Shown: positions 53,778 to 62,301 of the stretch, one piece after another
Layout of the letters: each line of letters starts with the position of its first letter
How positions within the stretch are numbered: the first letter of the stretch is position 1
Origin: Amycolatopsis sp. FDAARGOS 1241
GTDB lineage: Bacteria; Actinomycetota; Actinomycetes; Mycobacteriales; Pseudonocardiaceae
DNA: 64,000 nucleotides
Assembly (NCBI RefSeq): GCF_016889705.1
Contig: NZ_CP069526.1
Span: 5,146,001-5,210,000, forward strand
Reading direction: 5' to 3'
The notes under the pieces: generated by a model
Told to the model about the DNA's origin: nothing
Databases searched by the model: none
What the model saw: only the letters and a program-made list of their open reading frames with translations
Translations under genes and position numbers: made by a program

Positions 53778-54620
53778 TCAGTAGATGGAGTGGGCGGGAC
53801 CGAGCAGGCCGATCTCGGCGACCTGACCGCTGAGCAGACCGCGGTCGAGCACGAGGTAGAGCATGGTCCGCGCGACGTCGTCCGCTTCGAGGAACCGGAT
53901 GCCGTTCAGGCCGTAGTTCAAGTCGTCGAGCCGCCGGCGAAATTGCTCTTCGGTGACCGGCGAGGGCAGGTCGGGACAGAAGACGTCGTAGGTCGGCTGG
54001 TTGAAGAACAGGTCGGTGTCCACCGCGCCCGGGCAGATCGCGTTGACCGTGATACCGGTGTCCTTGAGCTCGAGGGCGGCGGACTTCACCAGGCCGATCA
54101 CGCCCCACTTCGCGGCGATGTAGTGGGCCAGGTTCGGAGCGGTGGCCCGGGCGCCCATCGACGAGGTGGCGACGATCCGGCCCCACCCCTGCTGCTTCAT
54201 CTGCGGGATGACCGCGCGGATCGCCTTGAAGATGCCGGTCAGGTTCGTGTCGACGATCGTGTTCCAGGACTCGTCGGTGGTGTTCTCGACCGTCGAGAAG
54301 TCCACGATGCCGTGGTTGGCGAGCAGGATGTCGAGCCGGCCGAACTCGGCGATCGTGCGGCCGACCGCGGCGTTCACTTCGTCGGTGCTGCGCGCGTCGA
54401 CCTGCAGGCCGAGCGCCCGGACGCCGTACTCCTCGACGAGCTTGACCGTCGTGGCCAGCTGGTCGGGCGTGGCCATCGGGTAGCCGATGACCGGGACGTC
54501 CTGCCCGATGTCGGTGACCACCACGTCCGCGCCTTCGGCGGCGAGCGCCAGCGCGTGGGCTCGGCCCTGGCCGCGGGCACCTCCCGTGATGAAGGCGACC
54601 TTGCCGGCGAGCTGACCCAT
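53778..54620 (-). CDS. Mycofactocin-type short-chain dehydrogenase
   Basis: 280 residues. FITGGARGQGRAHALALAAE, the Gly-rich R-G-Q-G-R-x-H form typical of mycofactocin-coupled SDRs, then ILLANHGI, SSMGARATAPNLAHYIAAKW containing the catalytic Ser and YxxxK, and NAICPGAVDTDLF. Mycofactocin SDRs hold NAD tightly and need a partner for turnover. ATG at 54620 follows AGGAG. In the middle of the five-gene unit. Confidence 0.9.
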   Translation of the reverse strand: MGQLAGKVAFITGGARGQGRAHALALAAEGADVVVTDIGQDVPVIGYPMATPDQLATTVKLVEEYGVRALGLQVDARSTDEVNAAVGRTIAEFGRLDILLANHGIVDFSTVENTTDESWNTIVDTNLTGIFKAIRAVIPQMKQQGWGRIVATSSMGARATAPNLAHYIAAKWGVIGLVKSAALELKDTGITVNAICPGAVDTDLFFNQPTYDVFCPDLPSPVTEEQFRRRLDDLNYGLNGIRFLEADDVARTMLYLVLDRGLLSGQVAEIGLLGPAHSIY

Positions 54621-54652
54621 GTTTGCTCCTTCGTCGTTGTCGGTGAACGGAT

Positions 54653-55048
54653 TCAGGCGAGTCGCCAGCGGACGGTCGCGACGCCGCCGGCTTCGAGGAA
54701 CTCCGCTCGGACGCGGTCCCCGACCCGCGGCGGCTTCTCGCCGTCGACCAGCCGGCCGACGAGGTACGGGCCTTCGTCCAGCTGCACCATCGCCACGGTG
54801 TAGGGCACCTGGTCCTTCAGCGAGGCGGAAAACGCACGGTGGTAGACCACGAAGCTCCAGATCGTCCCGGTCGGCGAGACCTCGGCCCAGGTCGTGTCGC
54901 GGCCCCGGCACTCGGGGCACCCCGAAAGCGGCGGCCAGCGCAGAGCCTCGCAGGAGTCACACCGCTGCACGACCAGGCGGCCCTGCCCGGCCGCCCGGAA
55001 GAACGGCTCCACAAGGGGATGGTCGGCGGGGGACAGCGACTCACTCAT
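54653..55048 (-). CDS. DUF35 / OB-fold acyl-CoA-associated protein with zinc ribbon
   Basis: 131 residues. Zinc ribbon QRCDSCEALRWPPLSGCPEC followed by an OB-fold (TWAEVSPTGTIWSFVVYHRA, PYTVAMVQLDEGPYLVGRLV). DUF35 proteins partner thiolase-fold enzymes, as in the Ltp2-ChsH2 retro-aldolase of cholesterol side-chain breakdown. The thiolase-like gene lies 49 bases upstream on the same strand, supporting a two-component enzyme. Confidence 0.9.
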   Translation of the reverse strand: MSESLSPADHPLVEPFFRAAGQGRLVVQRCDSCEALRWPPLSGCPECRGRDTTWAEVSPTGTIWSFVVYHRAFSASLKDQVPYTVAMVQLDEGPYLVGRLVDGEKPPRVGDRVRAEFLEAGGVATVRWRLA

Positions 55049-55097
55049 GCGACTCTCCTCACCCGCGAAGCCGCGGCGTGCGATCGCTGGGGCACGG

Positions 55098-56243
55098 TCA
55101 CGCGCCGACGCTCGCATTGGTCGACAGGATGGATGCGGCGGCTTTCACGAACCCGTGGCTGGACAGGTACATCGCGGTCTCCGGAGCTGCCAGCTGCCGC
55201 TCGCCCGCTTCACCCCGCAGCTGCCGGACCGCCTCGACGAGGTGCATCCAGCCCCACGTGTAGCTCTCGGAAAGCTGCCCGCCGTGGGTGTTCAACGGGA
55301 GACGGCCGCCGGGCAGGGTGTGCCCCTCCGCGAGGAACGGGCCGCCCTCGCCCATCCCGCAGAAACCGTAGTACTCCAGCATCTGCAGGGTCCAGACGGC
55401 GGTCGGGTCCTGGATGTAGAGCGCGTCGACGTCGTCCGGGCGCATCCCGGTGTTCGCCCAGATGTCGCGGGCGGCGTCCGCCAGCCACGGCCGCATCAGG
55501 TTTTCCGGGTTGTGCTCACCGCGGACCCCCGCGTGCTCCGCGATGCCCGATACGAAAACCGGCTTGGCGGGCAAGTCCGCCGCCCGCTCCGCCGTCGTGA
55601 CGACGAACGCAACACCGCCGTCGGAGATCATCGTGACGTCGGAGCGGCGCAGCGGCTCGACCATGTACTGCTCGGCCAGGTAGTCCGCCATGCTCAGCGG
55701 CTTGCGGAAGATCGCGTTCGGGTTCTTGCGCGCCCACTCCCGCTGGCCGACCGCGAGTACGCCGAACTGCTCGTCCGTCGTGCCGTAGACGGCCTTGTGC
55801 CGCTGCAGCGCCAGCCCGGCCCGGCCGGCGATGTGGACGAGCCCGGCGGCGCTGGCCATGTCCGGGCCGTACATCGGCCGGCCGAAGTCGAACCGGCCGC
55901 TGCGGGCGTTGGCCCCGTAGGTGAGCAGCACCGTGCTGCAGAGCCCGGCGCCGATCGCCGCGACGGCCAGGTGCAGGGAGAAGTTGCACGTCCCGTAGTC
56001 CAGCGATTGCACGTAGGGCAGGTTGAGTCCGAGCAGTTGCCCGACGGTGACGTCGTTGCCGCCGCCCTGGACGGACTTGCAGGCGATCAGCCCGTCCAGG
56101 TCGGCGAACGTCAGGCCGGAGTCCTCGACCGCGTTGATCGCGGCGTCCACGGCGATCTCCTCGACCGACTGGCCCGGCAGCTCCCCCTGCGTGGTGTGCC
56201 CGAGACCGACGATCGCGATCTTGCCGGCGATGGGATTCGGCAT
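55098..56243 (-). CDS. Thiolase-fold protein (SCP-x/Ltp2-like retro-aldolase or acyltransferase)
   Basis: 381 residues. Thiolase fold with DYGTCNFSLHLAVAAIGAGL around the usual nucleophile position and LPLNTHGGQLSESYTWGWMH near the C-terminus, where Ltp2-type aldolases carry a catalytic Tyr. Members without the full thiolase triad, paired with DUF35, cleave beta-hydroxyacyl-CoA by retro-aldol reaction. Start ATG at 56243 is seven bases after the amidohydrolase stop, so tightly coupled. Confidence 0.85.
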   Translation of the reverse strand: MPNPIAGKIAIVGLGHTTQGELPGQSVEEIAVDAAINAVEDSGLTFADLDGLIACKSVQGGGNDVTVGQLLGLNLPYVQSLDYGTCNFSLHLAVAAIGAGLCSTVLLTYGANARSGRFDFGRPMYGPDMASAAGLVHIAGRAGLALQRHKAVYGTTDEQFGVLAVGQREWARKNPNAIFRKPLSMADYLAEQYMVEPLRRSDVTMISDGGVAFVVTTAERAADLPAKPVFVSGIAEHAGVRGEHNPENLMRPWLADAARDIWANTGMRPDDVDALYIQDPTAVWTLQMLEYYGFCGMGEGGPFLAEGHTLPGGRLPLNTHGGQLSESYTWGWMHLVEAVRQLRGEAGERQLAAPETAMYLSSHGFVKAAASILSTNASVGA

Positions 56244-56250
56244 GAACCCG

Positions 56251-57462
56251 TCAGACCTCGATCTTGTACAGCTTGGCCGCGTTGTCCTGAACGAGCTTGC
56301 GGACCACGGCGGGGTCGAGGCCCTTCAGCTTCTCCTCGGAGCGGGTCACCGGGTCCGGGTACAGGCTCGTAGGGTGCGGGAAGTCCGTCTCCCACAGCAC
56401 GTTGTCCGCGCCGATGCGGTCCAGCAGCGCCAGCGGCCCGGCGTCCTCGAACCAGAACGTGCCGAAGACGCCCTTCTGGAACAGCTCCTTCGCCGGCGGC
56501 AGCGGCGGCGGCTCCACGCCCGGGAACTCCTCGCGGTACTCGTAGTCGATGCGCTCGAGGACGTAGGGGATCCAGCCGATGCCCGACTCGACCGACACCC
56601 AGTTCAAGTCGGGGTACTTCACGAGCACGTCGCTCGCGCAGAGGTTGGACACGAACCGCGAGTTCGACAGCTCGGTCTGGATCGAACGCACCGGCTTGCC
56701 CGCGCGCTCGGGCAGCGAAGGCCACGCGGCACCGCCCTGGCTGCCCTTCCAGTTCCGGGCTCCGATGTGGATGTTGATCGGCAGCTCGAGGTCCGAGAGC
56801 ACCTCGTACAACGGGTACCAGTGCTCACTGCCCAGGTCCGGCAAGCCACCCAGGTGCGGTTCACCGGCCATCAGCACCCCCGTGAGCCCGATGTCCTTGG
56901 CGCGCTTGGCCTCGGCGATGGACTGCGGGATGTCCCAGAACGGCAGCATCGCCTGCGGCAGCAGCCGTTCGGACCCCTCGGCCTGCCAGTCGCGCATCGC
57001 GTCGTTGTAGATCTGGCAGATCACGTAGGACAGCTCGCGGTCCAGACCTTGCACCATGGCGGGAGCCGCGAAACCCATGATATTCGGGTACACGATCTGC
57101 GCGTAGATGCCCATCTCGTCGAGCAGCTCGACCCGCGGCTTGGCTTCGGTGGCGGCGGCGTGGACGTCTTCCTTGCGCCCGCCGATCTGGTTGCCGGCCA
57201 GTTCCATGTCGGCGCCGTAATAGGGGATCTTCTCGCCGTTCTTGCGGACGAACGCGATGCTGTTGTCCCGGCTCAGCTTCTGGTGACCGTCGACGAACCA
57301 GTAGCTGACGCCGTCGTCGTCCGCGTGGCACTGGGGAACGCGGTCCTTGTACTTCGCCGGGGCGCGCGATGTCCACGTGTCACCGGCTTCGGTGATGTGC
57401 GAGTCCGCATCGATCAGTTTCAAGCCCGCGAAGGGCCCGCTTTCACGCGGCGTATATGTCAT
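56251..57462 (-). CDS. Metal-dependent amidohydrolase (ACMSD-like TIM barrel)
   Basis: 403 residues. The N-terminal LIDADSHITEAGDTW supplies the first metal-binding motif (D-x-D-x-H), LPINIHIGARNW a second His, and NVLWETDFPHPTSLYPDPV the C-terminal metal Asp. This family includes decarboxylases and hydrolases of ring-cleavage products. First gene of the five-gene minus unit; its promoter region shares the palindrome at 57526-57547 with the divergent flavin reductase gene. Confidence 0.9.
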   Translation of the reverse strand: MTYTPRESGPFAGLKLIDADSHITEAGDTWTSRAPAKYKDRVPQCHADDDGVSYWFVDGHQKLSRDNSIAFVRKNGEKIPYYGADMELAGNQIGGRKEDVHAAATEAKPRVELLDEMGIYAQIVYPNIMGFAAPAMVQGLDRELSYVICQIYNDAMRDWQAEGSERLLPQAMLPFWDIPQSIAEAKRAKDIGLTGVLMAGEPHLGGLPDLGSEHWYPLYEVLSDLELPINIHIGARNWKGSQGGAAWPSLPERAGKPVRSIQTELSNSRFVSNLCASDVLVKYPDLNWVSVESGIGWIPYVLERIDYEYREEFPGVEPPPLPPAKELFQKGVFGTFWFEDAGPLALLDRIGADNVLWETDFPHPTSLYPDPVTRSEEKLKGLDPAVVRKLVQDNAAKLYKIEV

Positions 57463-57525
57463 CGGTGATTCGCCTTTCCGGTGCAGAGTGGCTCGATCGG
57501 CGACGCTACGCCCACGCGCGGCCGG

Positions 57526-57547
57526 GTGTCAACGGTGCCGTTGACAC
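57526..57547. promoter_or_regulatory. Perfect 22-bp palindrome in divergent promoter region
   Basis: GTGTCAACGG (57526-57535), TG, CCGTTGACAC (57538-57547): ten-base perfect arms. It overlaps the -35 of the plus-strand promoter at 57541-57569 and lies 63 bases from the amidohydrolase start. A very good repressor site, matching the one at 52777-52798. Confidence 0.9.
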
Positions 57548-57569
57548 CCTCGCGAGCCGGCCGTATCTT
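57541..57569 (+). promoter_or_regulatory. Consensus promoter for flavin reductase, probably leaderless
   Basis: TTGACA at 57541-57546, 17 bases, TATCTT at 57564-57569. The expected transcription start about seven bases further is the ATG at 57577 itself, and no ribosome-binding sequence precedes it, so the mRNA is probably leaderless. Confidence 0.7.
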
Positions 57570-57576
57570 CGGTTCC

Positions 57577-58092
57577 ATGACTGATCAAGCGGCGCGGGAA
57601 GCCATAAGAGAGGTCACCCCAGACCTGTTCAAAGCCGCGATGGGTTCCGTGTGCACACCGGTGGCCGTCGTGACCGTGTTCGACGGAGAACGCCCGCACG
57701 GCACCACAGTGAGCGCGTTCTCTTCCCTCTCACTCACCCCGCCGATGGTGCTGGTCGCCCTCGACGAGAACTCCGACCTGCTCAAGGTGCTGCGCACCTC
57801 GTCCCGGTTCGGGGTCAACATCCTTTCGCACGACCAAGACGGCCTCGCAGGACGGTTCGCGACCAAGGGCGGCGACAAATTCGACGGCGTCGGGTGGACG
57901 ACGCGGGCCGGTGCCCCGCACGTCCTGGAATCGGCCTGCTGGTTCTCCTGCGAGGTCGCCCAACTCGTACCGGGCGGCGATCACACGATCGTGCTGGGCA
58001 GCGTGCTGGAAACCGACTTCGTCGACCACGCCCCGCTGACCTACTACCGCCGTTCGTTCGGCACCCACGCCGCGCTGCACAGGTCCGCCTGA
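57577..58092 (+). CDS. Flavin reductase (HpaC/DIM6-NTAB-like)
   Basis: 171 residues. FKAAMGSVCTPVAVVTVFDG, GTTVSAFSSLSLTPPMVLVA, SSRFGVNILSHDQDGLAGRF, and the C-terminal DHTIVLGSVLETDFVDHAPL, YYRRSFGTH form the FMN-binding split-barrel flavin reductase domain. Supplies reduced FMN to a monooxygenase, probably the LLM protein of the opposite unit. First of three overlapping genes (its TGA overlaps the next ATG). Confidence 0.9.
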   Translation: MTDQAAREAIREVTPDLFKAAMGSVCTPVAVVTVFDGERPHGTTVSAFSSLSLTPPMVLVALDENSDLLKVLRTSSRFGVNILSHDQDGLAGRFATKGGDKFDGVGWTTRAGAPHVLESACWFSCEVAQLVPGGDHTIVLGSVLETDFVDHAPLTYYRRSFGTHAALHRSA

Positions 58093-58400
58093 TGAAGGTG
58101 GTCGTGGACGGCGCGGCGGGCACCGTCACCGCCGAGGACGTCGAAAACCTGCGAGAGCTGTCCGTCGCACTGCGGTCGGCCGACGCCGAACTGGCCGGAC
58201 AGGTGCTGGGGCAGCGCGGACGCGTGGACGGCACGCACGTCTGGCTGGACATCGAAGTGCTCAAGGCCTTCGGCCCGGTGCCCCGCAACGAAAGCTGGAC
58301 CGAGCGGTTCGCCGCCGCCATGGCCTACGCCGCCGGCAAGGGCTGGACGGACGAGACCGGCAGGTTGGTTCGCGCACACGTCGAGGAGAGCTCATCCTGA
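58092..58400 (+). CDS. Hypothetical protein, 102 aa, translationally coupled
   Basis: KVVVDGAAGTVTAEDVENLR, ELSVALRSADAELAGQVLGQ, DGTHVWLDIEVLKAFGPVPR, MAYAAGKGWTDETGRLVRAH. ATG overlaps the flavin reductase stop; its own stop overlaps the next ATG. Resembles small conserved proteins beside MmgE/PrpD genes. Possibly an accessory subunit; no known domain. Confidence 0.75.
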   Translation: MKVVVDGAAGTVTAEDVENLRELSVALRSADAELAGQVLGQRGRVDGTHVWLDIEVLKAFGPVPRNESWTERFAAAMAYAAGKGWTDETGRLVRAHVEESSS

Positions 58401-59761
58401 TGGCCGCCGTCACGCACGCGCTCGCCGAGTTCGTCCACTCCGCACCGAGCCCGGCCGCATCGCCGCGCGCCGCCGAGGTGGTGCGCCACGCCGTGCTGGA
58501 CCTCGCCGGGGTCGTGGTGGCCGGCGCCTCCGAAGCCGCCGGACGGCTCGCGCTCGACTACGCCCGTTCGCAGGGCGGCGCCGGTGCCGCAACGGTGTTC
58601 GGCGGACGGACGCGCCTCAGCCCCTCGCTCGCGGCACTTGTCAACGGCACCGCCGGGCACGCCTTGGACTACGACGACATCGGCCTGGGCGCCGGGCACA
58701 TCAGCGTCGCGATCCTGCCCGCCCTCTGGGCCGTGGCCGAGCAGACGCGGGCCGACGGCGCCGCGTTCACCGACGCGGTGGTCGTGGCGTACGAGATCGC
58801 CCACCGGCTCACCACGATGTACTCGGACACCCGCCTCGGCCCGTACGCCGCCGGTTACCACAAACCGTCGGTGTACTCGAGCCTCGGCGCCGCCGCCGGG
58901 TGCGCGCGGCTGCTGGACCTCTCCCCCGGCGCCGTCGCGCACGCACTCGGAATCGCCGCGTCGCAATCGGGCGGGCTCCGCGCCAATTTCGGGACCATGA
59001 CCAAGCCGCTGCACGCGGGAATCGCGGGCCGCACCGGCGTCGAAGCCGCGCTGCTGGCGAGTTCGGGCTTCACGGCGAGCTCCGAGATCCTCGAGCAGCG
59101 CTTCGGCTGGCACGACGTGATCTGCCGCGCCGAGGGCGACCTCGACGTCGTGCTCGACGCGCTGGACTCGGTCGGTGTGTCCACCCCGTACGCGGTCGAG
59201 GAGGGCATGACGTTCAAGGCCTACCCGTGCTGCGGCGCCAACCACTACGCGATCGACGGGGTCCGCAACGTCCTGCGCGACACCGGACTGGGCGAATCGG
59301 ACGTCGCGTCGCTGGACGTCTGGATCGAGCGCCGCAACCTCGAGGACGTGCTCGTCTACCCCTGGGCTCGCACCCCGCTGGAGGGTAAGTTCTCACTCGC
59401 CTACACCGTCACGGCGGCTCTGGTCGACGGCGCGGTCACGGTGGAGACCTTCACCGACGAGGCCCTCGCGCGGCTGGCTCCGCACCGCGGCCGCGTCGCC
59501 GTGCACCCCGCGACCGACCTGCCGCAGAACGGTGCGCGGATCAAGCTCGTGACCACCGCGGGGCGAACAGTCGAACACGAACAACTGACGCTGCGCGGCA
59601 GCGTCGCCGACCCGATGTCCTGGGACGAACTCGCGGCCAAGTTCCACGCCAACACGCGCGGGACTCTGTCCGGCGAAGCCGCGTCCGGTGCCGTCGCCCT
59701 AATTGCCGCGTTGCCGGACCAACCGGATCTCACGCAGATCGGCGCGCTCCTGCTCGGCTGA
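58400..59761 (+). CDS. MmgE/PrpD-family dehydratase or decarboxylase
   Basis: 453 residues. AALVNGTAGHALDYDDIGLG, SVAILPALWAVAEQTRADGA, EIAHRLTTMYSDTRLGPYAA, GYHKPSVYSSLGAAAGCARL, MTFKAYPCCGANHYAIDGVR are the MmgE/PrpD signature. Family members dehydrate 2-methylcitrate or decarboxylate cis-aconitate. Here it probably acts on a carboxylated intermediate of the island pathway. Overlaps the preceding gene by four bases. Confidence 0.9.
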   Translation: MAAVTHALAEFVHSAPSPAASPRAAEVVRHAVLDLAGVVVAGASEAAGRLALDYARSQGGAGAATVFGGRTRLSPSLAALVNGTAGHALDYDDIGLGAGHISVAILPALWAVAEQTRADGAAFTDAVVVAYEIAHRLTTMYSDTRLGPYAAGYHKPSVYSSLGAAAGCARLLDLSPGAVAHALGIAASQSGGLRANFGTMTKPLHAGIAGRTGVEAALLASSGFTASSEILEQRFGWHDVICRAEGDLDVVLDALDSVGVSTPYAVEEGMTFKAYPCCGANHYAIDGVRNVLRDTGLGESDVASLDVWIERRNLEDVLVYPWARTPLEGKFSLAYTVTAALVDGAVTVETFTDEALARLAPHRGRVAVHPATDLPQNGARIKLVTTAGRTVEHEQLTLRGSVADPMSWDELAAKFHANTRGTLSGEAASGAVALIAALPDQPDLTQIGALLLG

Positions 59762-59922
59762 CGCCGCGAATCCGCGGGGTGCCGTACTGGGTGGTGTGCG
59801 ACGCCGGAGGTGTTCGCGTGGCGTGTGGAATTCGGCGTTCTCGCACCTCTGTTAGGCTGTCGGTTGCATATTGAATCCCAATTGGTGTCCAGCACAGGCA
59901 GTCCCGACGGAGGTAGCGTCAC

Positions 59923-60603
59923 ATGCCGAAGAGTGGGATCGACGCCCGCCGCCAAGCCGCCCTCAAGGAGGGCAGCGCCGCGTACCTCGCGCGGCGGGAA
60001 GAGATCATCCGCGCCGCGGCGGACGTGTTCCGGCAGCAGGGGTACGAGGGCGCCACACTGCTGGACGTCGCGAAGAGCCTGGGCACCGACCGAGCCTCCC
60101 TGTACTACTACATCGGCAGCAAAGAGGAGCTCCTCCAGGAGATCGTGCGCAATGCGATCCAGAACGTCCTCGAGGCGGCCGAGACGATCAAGCGGAGCCG
60201 GGCCGGCGCGCCGGAGAAGATCAAGGCGCTCATCACGTCGATGGTCGACAACTACGTCGAGAACTACCCGTACATGAGCATCTACACCCAGGACCTGGGG
60301 CGGATCGCGCGGCAGGAAAGCGACTGGGCCACCGACGTCATCGATCGCACGCGGCGCTACGAAGCCGTCGTGCGCGCCGTACTGGCCAAGGGCCAGAAGG
60401 ACGGTACCGTGCGCAGCGACGTGCCGGTCGACCTGATCGCCCTGTCCCTGTTCGGCATGATCAACTGGATGCACCGCTGGCACCGCCCCGACTTCAAGTT
60501 CAGCGCCGATCAGATCGCCGACTCGTTCACCAAGATCTACCTCGAAGGCTCGGCGACCGACCTCGGCGTCGAGGCCATCGGAGGCAGGTCGAAGTCGGCG
60601 TGA
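59923..60603 (+). CDS. TetR-family regulator of the catabolic island (candidate)
   Basis: 226 residues. HTH: EEIIRAAADVFRQQGYEGAT, LLDVAKSLGTDRASLYYYIG, SKEELLQEIV. C-terminal helical ligand domain with FGMINWMHRWHRPDFKFSA. ATG at 59923 after ACGGAGG. The only regulator inside the island, so the best candidate to bind the GTGTCAAC-N6-GTTGAC palindromes; no copy of that palindrome lies before its own gene. Confidence 0.85.
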   Translation: MPKSGIDARRQAALKEGSAAYLARREEIIRAAADVFRQQGYEGATLLDVAKSLGTDRASLYYYIGSKEELLQEIVRNAIQNVLEAAETIKRSRAGAPEKIKALITSMVDNYVENYPYMSIYTQDLGRIARQESDWATDVIDRTRRYEAVVRAVLAKGQKDGTVRSDVPVDLIALSLFGMINWMHRWHRPDFKFSADQIADSFTKIYLEGSATDLGVEAIGGRSKSA

Positions 60604-60610
60604 GCCGGCG

Positions 60611-60638
60611 CCGCGCGACCCGCCCCGGGACCGCGCGG
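60611..60638. terminator. Possible bidirectional terminator between convergent genes
   Basis: CCGCGCG at 60611-60617 pairs with CGCGCGG at 60632-60638 in the gap between the convergent TetR and 144-aa genes. Short stem, no T-run, moderate only. Confidence 0.4.
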
Positions 60639-60655
60639 CATCCGCCCGACCGGCG

Positions 60656-61090
60656 TCAGCCCGCCCCGCCGCGCAAGGTGTACACCAGCCGGCGCAGCAC
60701 CGACTTCACGGGCCGAGCCCGGACGTCGACGACCATGGCACCCGACCGGCGCCACCGCGCGATGTCCCGTTCGAGGCGAACTCCGTGGTGCACCACGGTT
60801 CGCGCCTCGATCGCGAACTCCCGGCACACGAGTTCCGCCCGCTCGGCGAGGGTGTTCCGGTGCTCGCGCAACACTTCCCACAGGGTTTCCGGGGCCGTGG
60901 TGCCTTCGTCCGCGTGCACGAGGGACCACCACGGCGGCGGAAGCTCGATCAGCACCACGAGCCCCTGGCGGGCCGCCGGAGCACCGAGTCCGGCGCACAC
61001 ACCGGACAACCGTGACCACGAGTTCTCACAATCGTCGACCACGACGCAGGTCGTCCGGTGCGCTCGTTCCGCGCGGTCGGCAGGGATCAC
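60656..61090 (-). CDS. Hypothetical Usp-like protein, 144 aa
   Basis: TTCVVVDDCENSWSRLSGVC, LVVLIELPPPWWSLVHADEG, LREHRNTLAERAELVCREFA, HHGVRLERDIARWRRSGAMV, VDVRARPVKSVLRRLVYTLR. Alternating strand-helix pattern reminiscent of universal stress or nucleotide-binding folds, but no ATP motif is seen. GTG at 61090 overlaps the TGA of the binding protein (GTGA), so translation is coupled to it. Confidence 0.65.
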   Translation of the reverse strand: MIPADRAERAHRTTCVVVDDCENSWSRLSGVCAGLGAPAARQGLVVLIELPPPWWSLVHADEGTTAPETLWEVLREHRNTLAERAELVCREFAIEARTVVHHGVRLERDIARWRRSGAMVVDVRARPVKSVLRRLVYTLRGGAG

Positions 61091-62232
61091 TTGAGCTTCC
61101 ACAACTTCATGAACTGGTCGGCGTAGTCCACGGGCACGTCGTAGGAATCCCGCGCCTTGCCGATGTTGTTCTTCGTCAGCAGGATCGGTGCCGCGCTGTG
61201 GTCGCCTTCCGGAACGGGCAGGCCCATCGCGAACCGGATCGCCTCGTCGACATCCTGCCACCCACCCATGAGGAACGGGCTGTCGACCGTCGCGAGCTGC
61301 GTTCCGTTGAGGACGTTCGCCTGGTCGACGGAGTTGCCCTTCCCGCCGAGGATCTTGAACTTCCCGTCGAGGTTCGCACCCCGCAACGCCTGCGGCAGCT
61401 GGCTGATGAACTGGCTGTTCACCGAGACGATGTACTTGATGTCCGGCTGGGTCTTGACCTTCGAGACGATCGCCGCGTTGAGCTGACCGGCCTGCAGCTG
61501 TGAGAGCGTCACGTTGAGCACGGACGTGCTGCAGCCGGGGCAGAGCCGGCTCACTTCGGCGCCGAAGGTGTCGACGACCGGTTTGTAGACCGGGTAGTCG
61601 GGCACCGTCACCATCAACGCCTTGCCGTGGGCACCGTTGTCGTCCGCGACGTAGGCGGCGGCGAGGAGCTGCCCGAGCGCCGCTTCGTCCTTTTCGAACG
61701 CACGACCGGGGATGACGGCGTCGCCGGTCGGTGCCGTCGGCAGCGACGAGGGGATGATCGCCACCCCCGCCGCCTTGAACTGCGGCTGGACGGTCTTCCA
61801 CAGCTCCTGCGGCAGACCGGTGAACGACACGGCGACGGGGTGGTACTGCAGCGCGGTGCGCATCGCCGTGACCAGGGTCGCGGGATCCGACTGCTTCCAG
61901 TTGAGCGTCTTGACGTCCCACCCGATCGCGGCCGCCGCGGCGCGAACCCCGTTTCCCTGCAACGGACACGTGGCCTGGTCACACTGCAGGAACACGAACG
62001 TCCTGCCGGACGGCGGTTTCGCCGGCAACGGCTCCGTGACCGGGATCGTGGCCGGGAACTTCTGCGCTTTCTCGACGATTTCCTTGGCTTCGGCCAGCCC
62101 CGCCCTCGCCGCCGCGGCGTCGACGGGTCCGCCACCACCGCCGGCTCCCGACTCCGCCGCCGAAGTGCAGCTGGTGACGAACAAGGCGAAAACCAGTCCT
62201 GCGGCGGCACCCAGCCATCGTTTGTTCCGCAT
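61087..62232 (-). CDS. ABC transporter sugar-type substrate-binding lipoprotein
   Basis: 381 residues. Signal peptide KRWLGAAAGLVFALFVTSC with lipobox Cys, then a periplasmic-binding-protein (type 1, ribose-like) fold: GRTFVFLQCDQATCPLQGNG, GLPQELWKTVQPQFKAAGVA, EKDEAALGQLLAAAYVADDN, SQLPQALRGANLDGKFKILG. Expected to capture the island substrate; permease and ATPase genes are not in the window. Confidence 0.85.
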   Translation of the reverse strand: MRNKRWLGAAAGLVFALFVTSCTSAAESGAGGGGGPVDAAAARAGLAEAKEIVEKAQKFPATIPVTEPLPAKPPSGRTFVFLQCDQATCPLQGNGVRAAAAAIGWDVKTLNWKQSDPATLVTAMRTALQYHPVAVSFTGLPQELWKTVQPQFKAAGVAIIPSSLPTAPTGDAVIPGRAFEKDEAALGQLLAAAYVADDNGAHGKALMVTVPDYPVYKPVVDTFGAEVSRLCPGCSTSVLNVTLSQLQAGQLNAAIVSKVKTQPDIKYIVSVNSQFISQLPQALRGANLDGKFKILGGKGNSVDQANVLNGTQLATVDSPFLMGGWQDVDEAIRFAMGLPVPEGDHSAAPILLTKNNIGKARDSYDVPVDYADQFMKLWKLK

Positions 62233-62301
62233 TCAGTGCGCTCCTCGGTTCGGATGAGCCGCGGCCGGGCGGCCACGATTCGAGTCGACGCCGGGTGGTC
62301 G

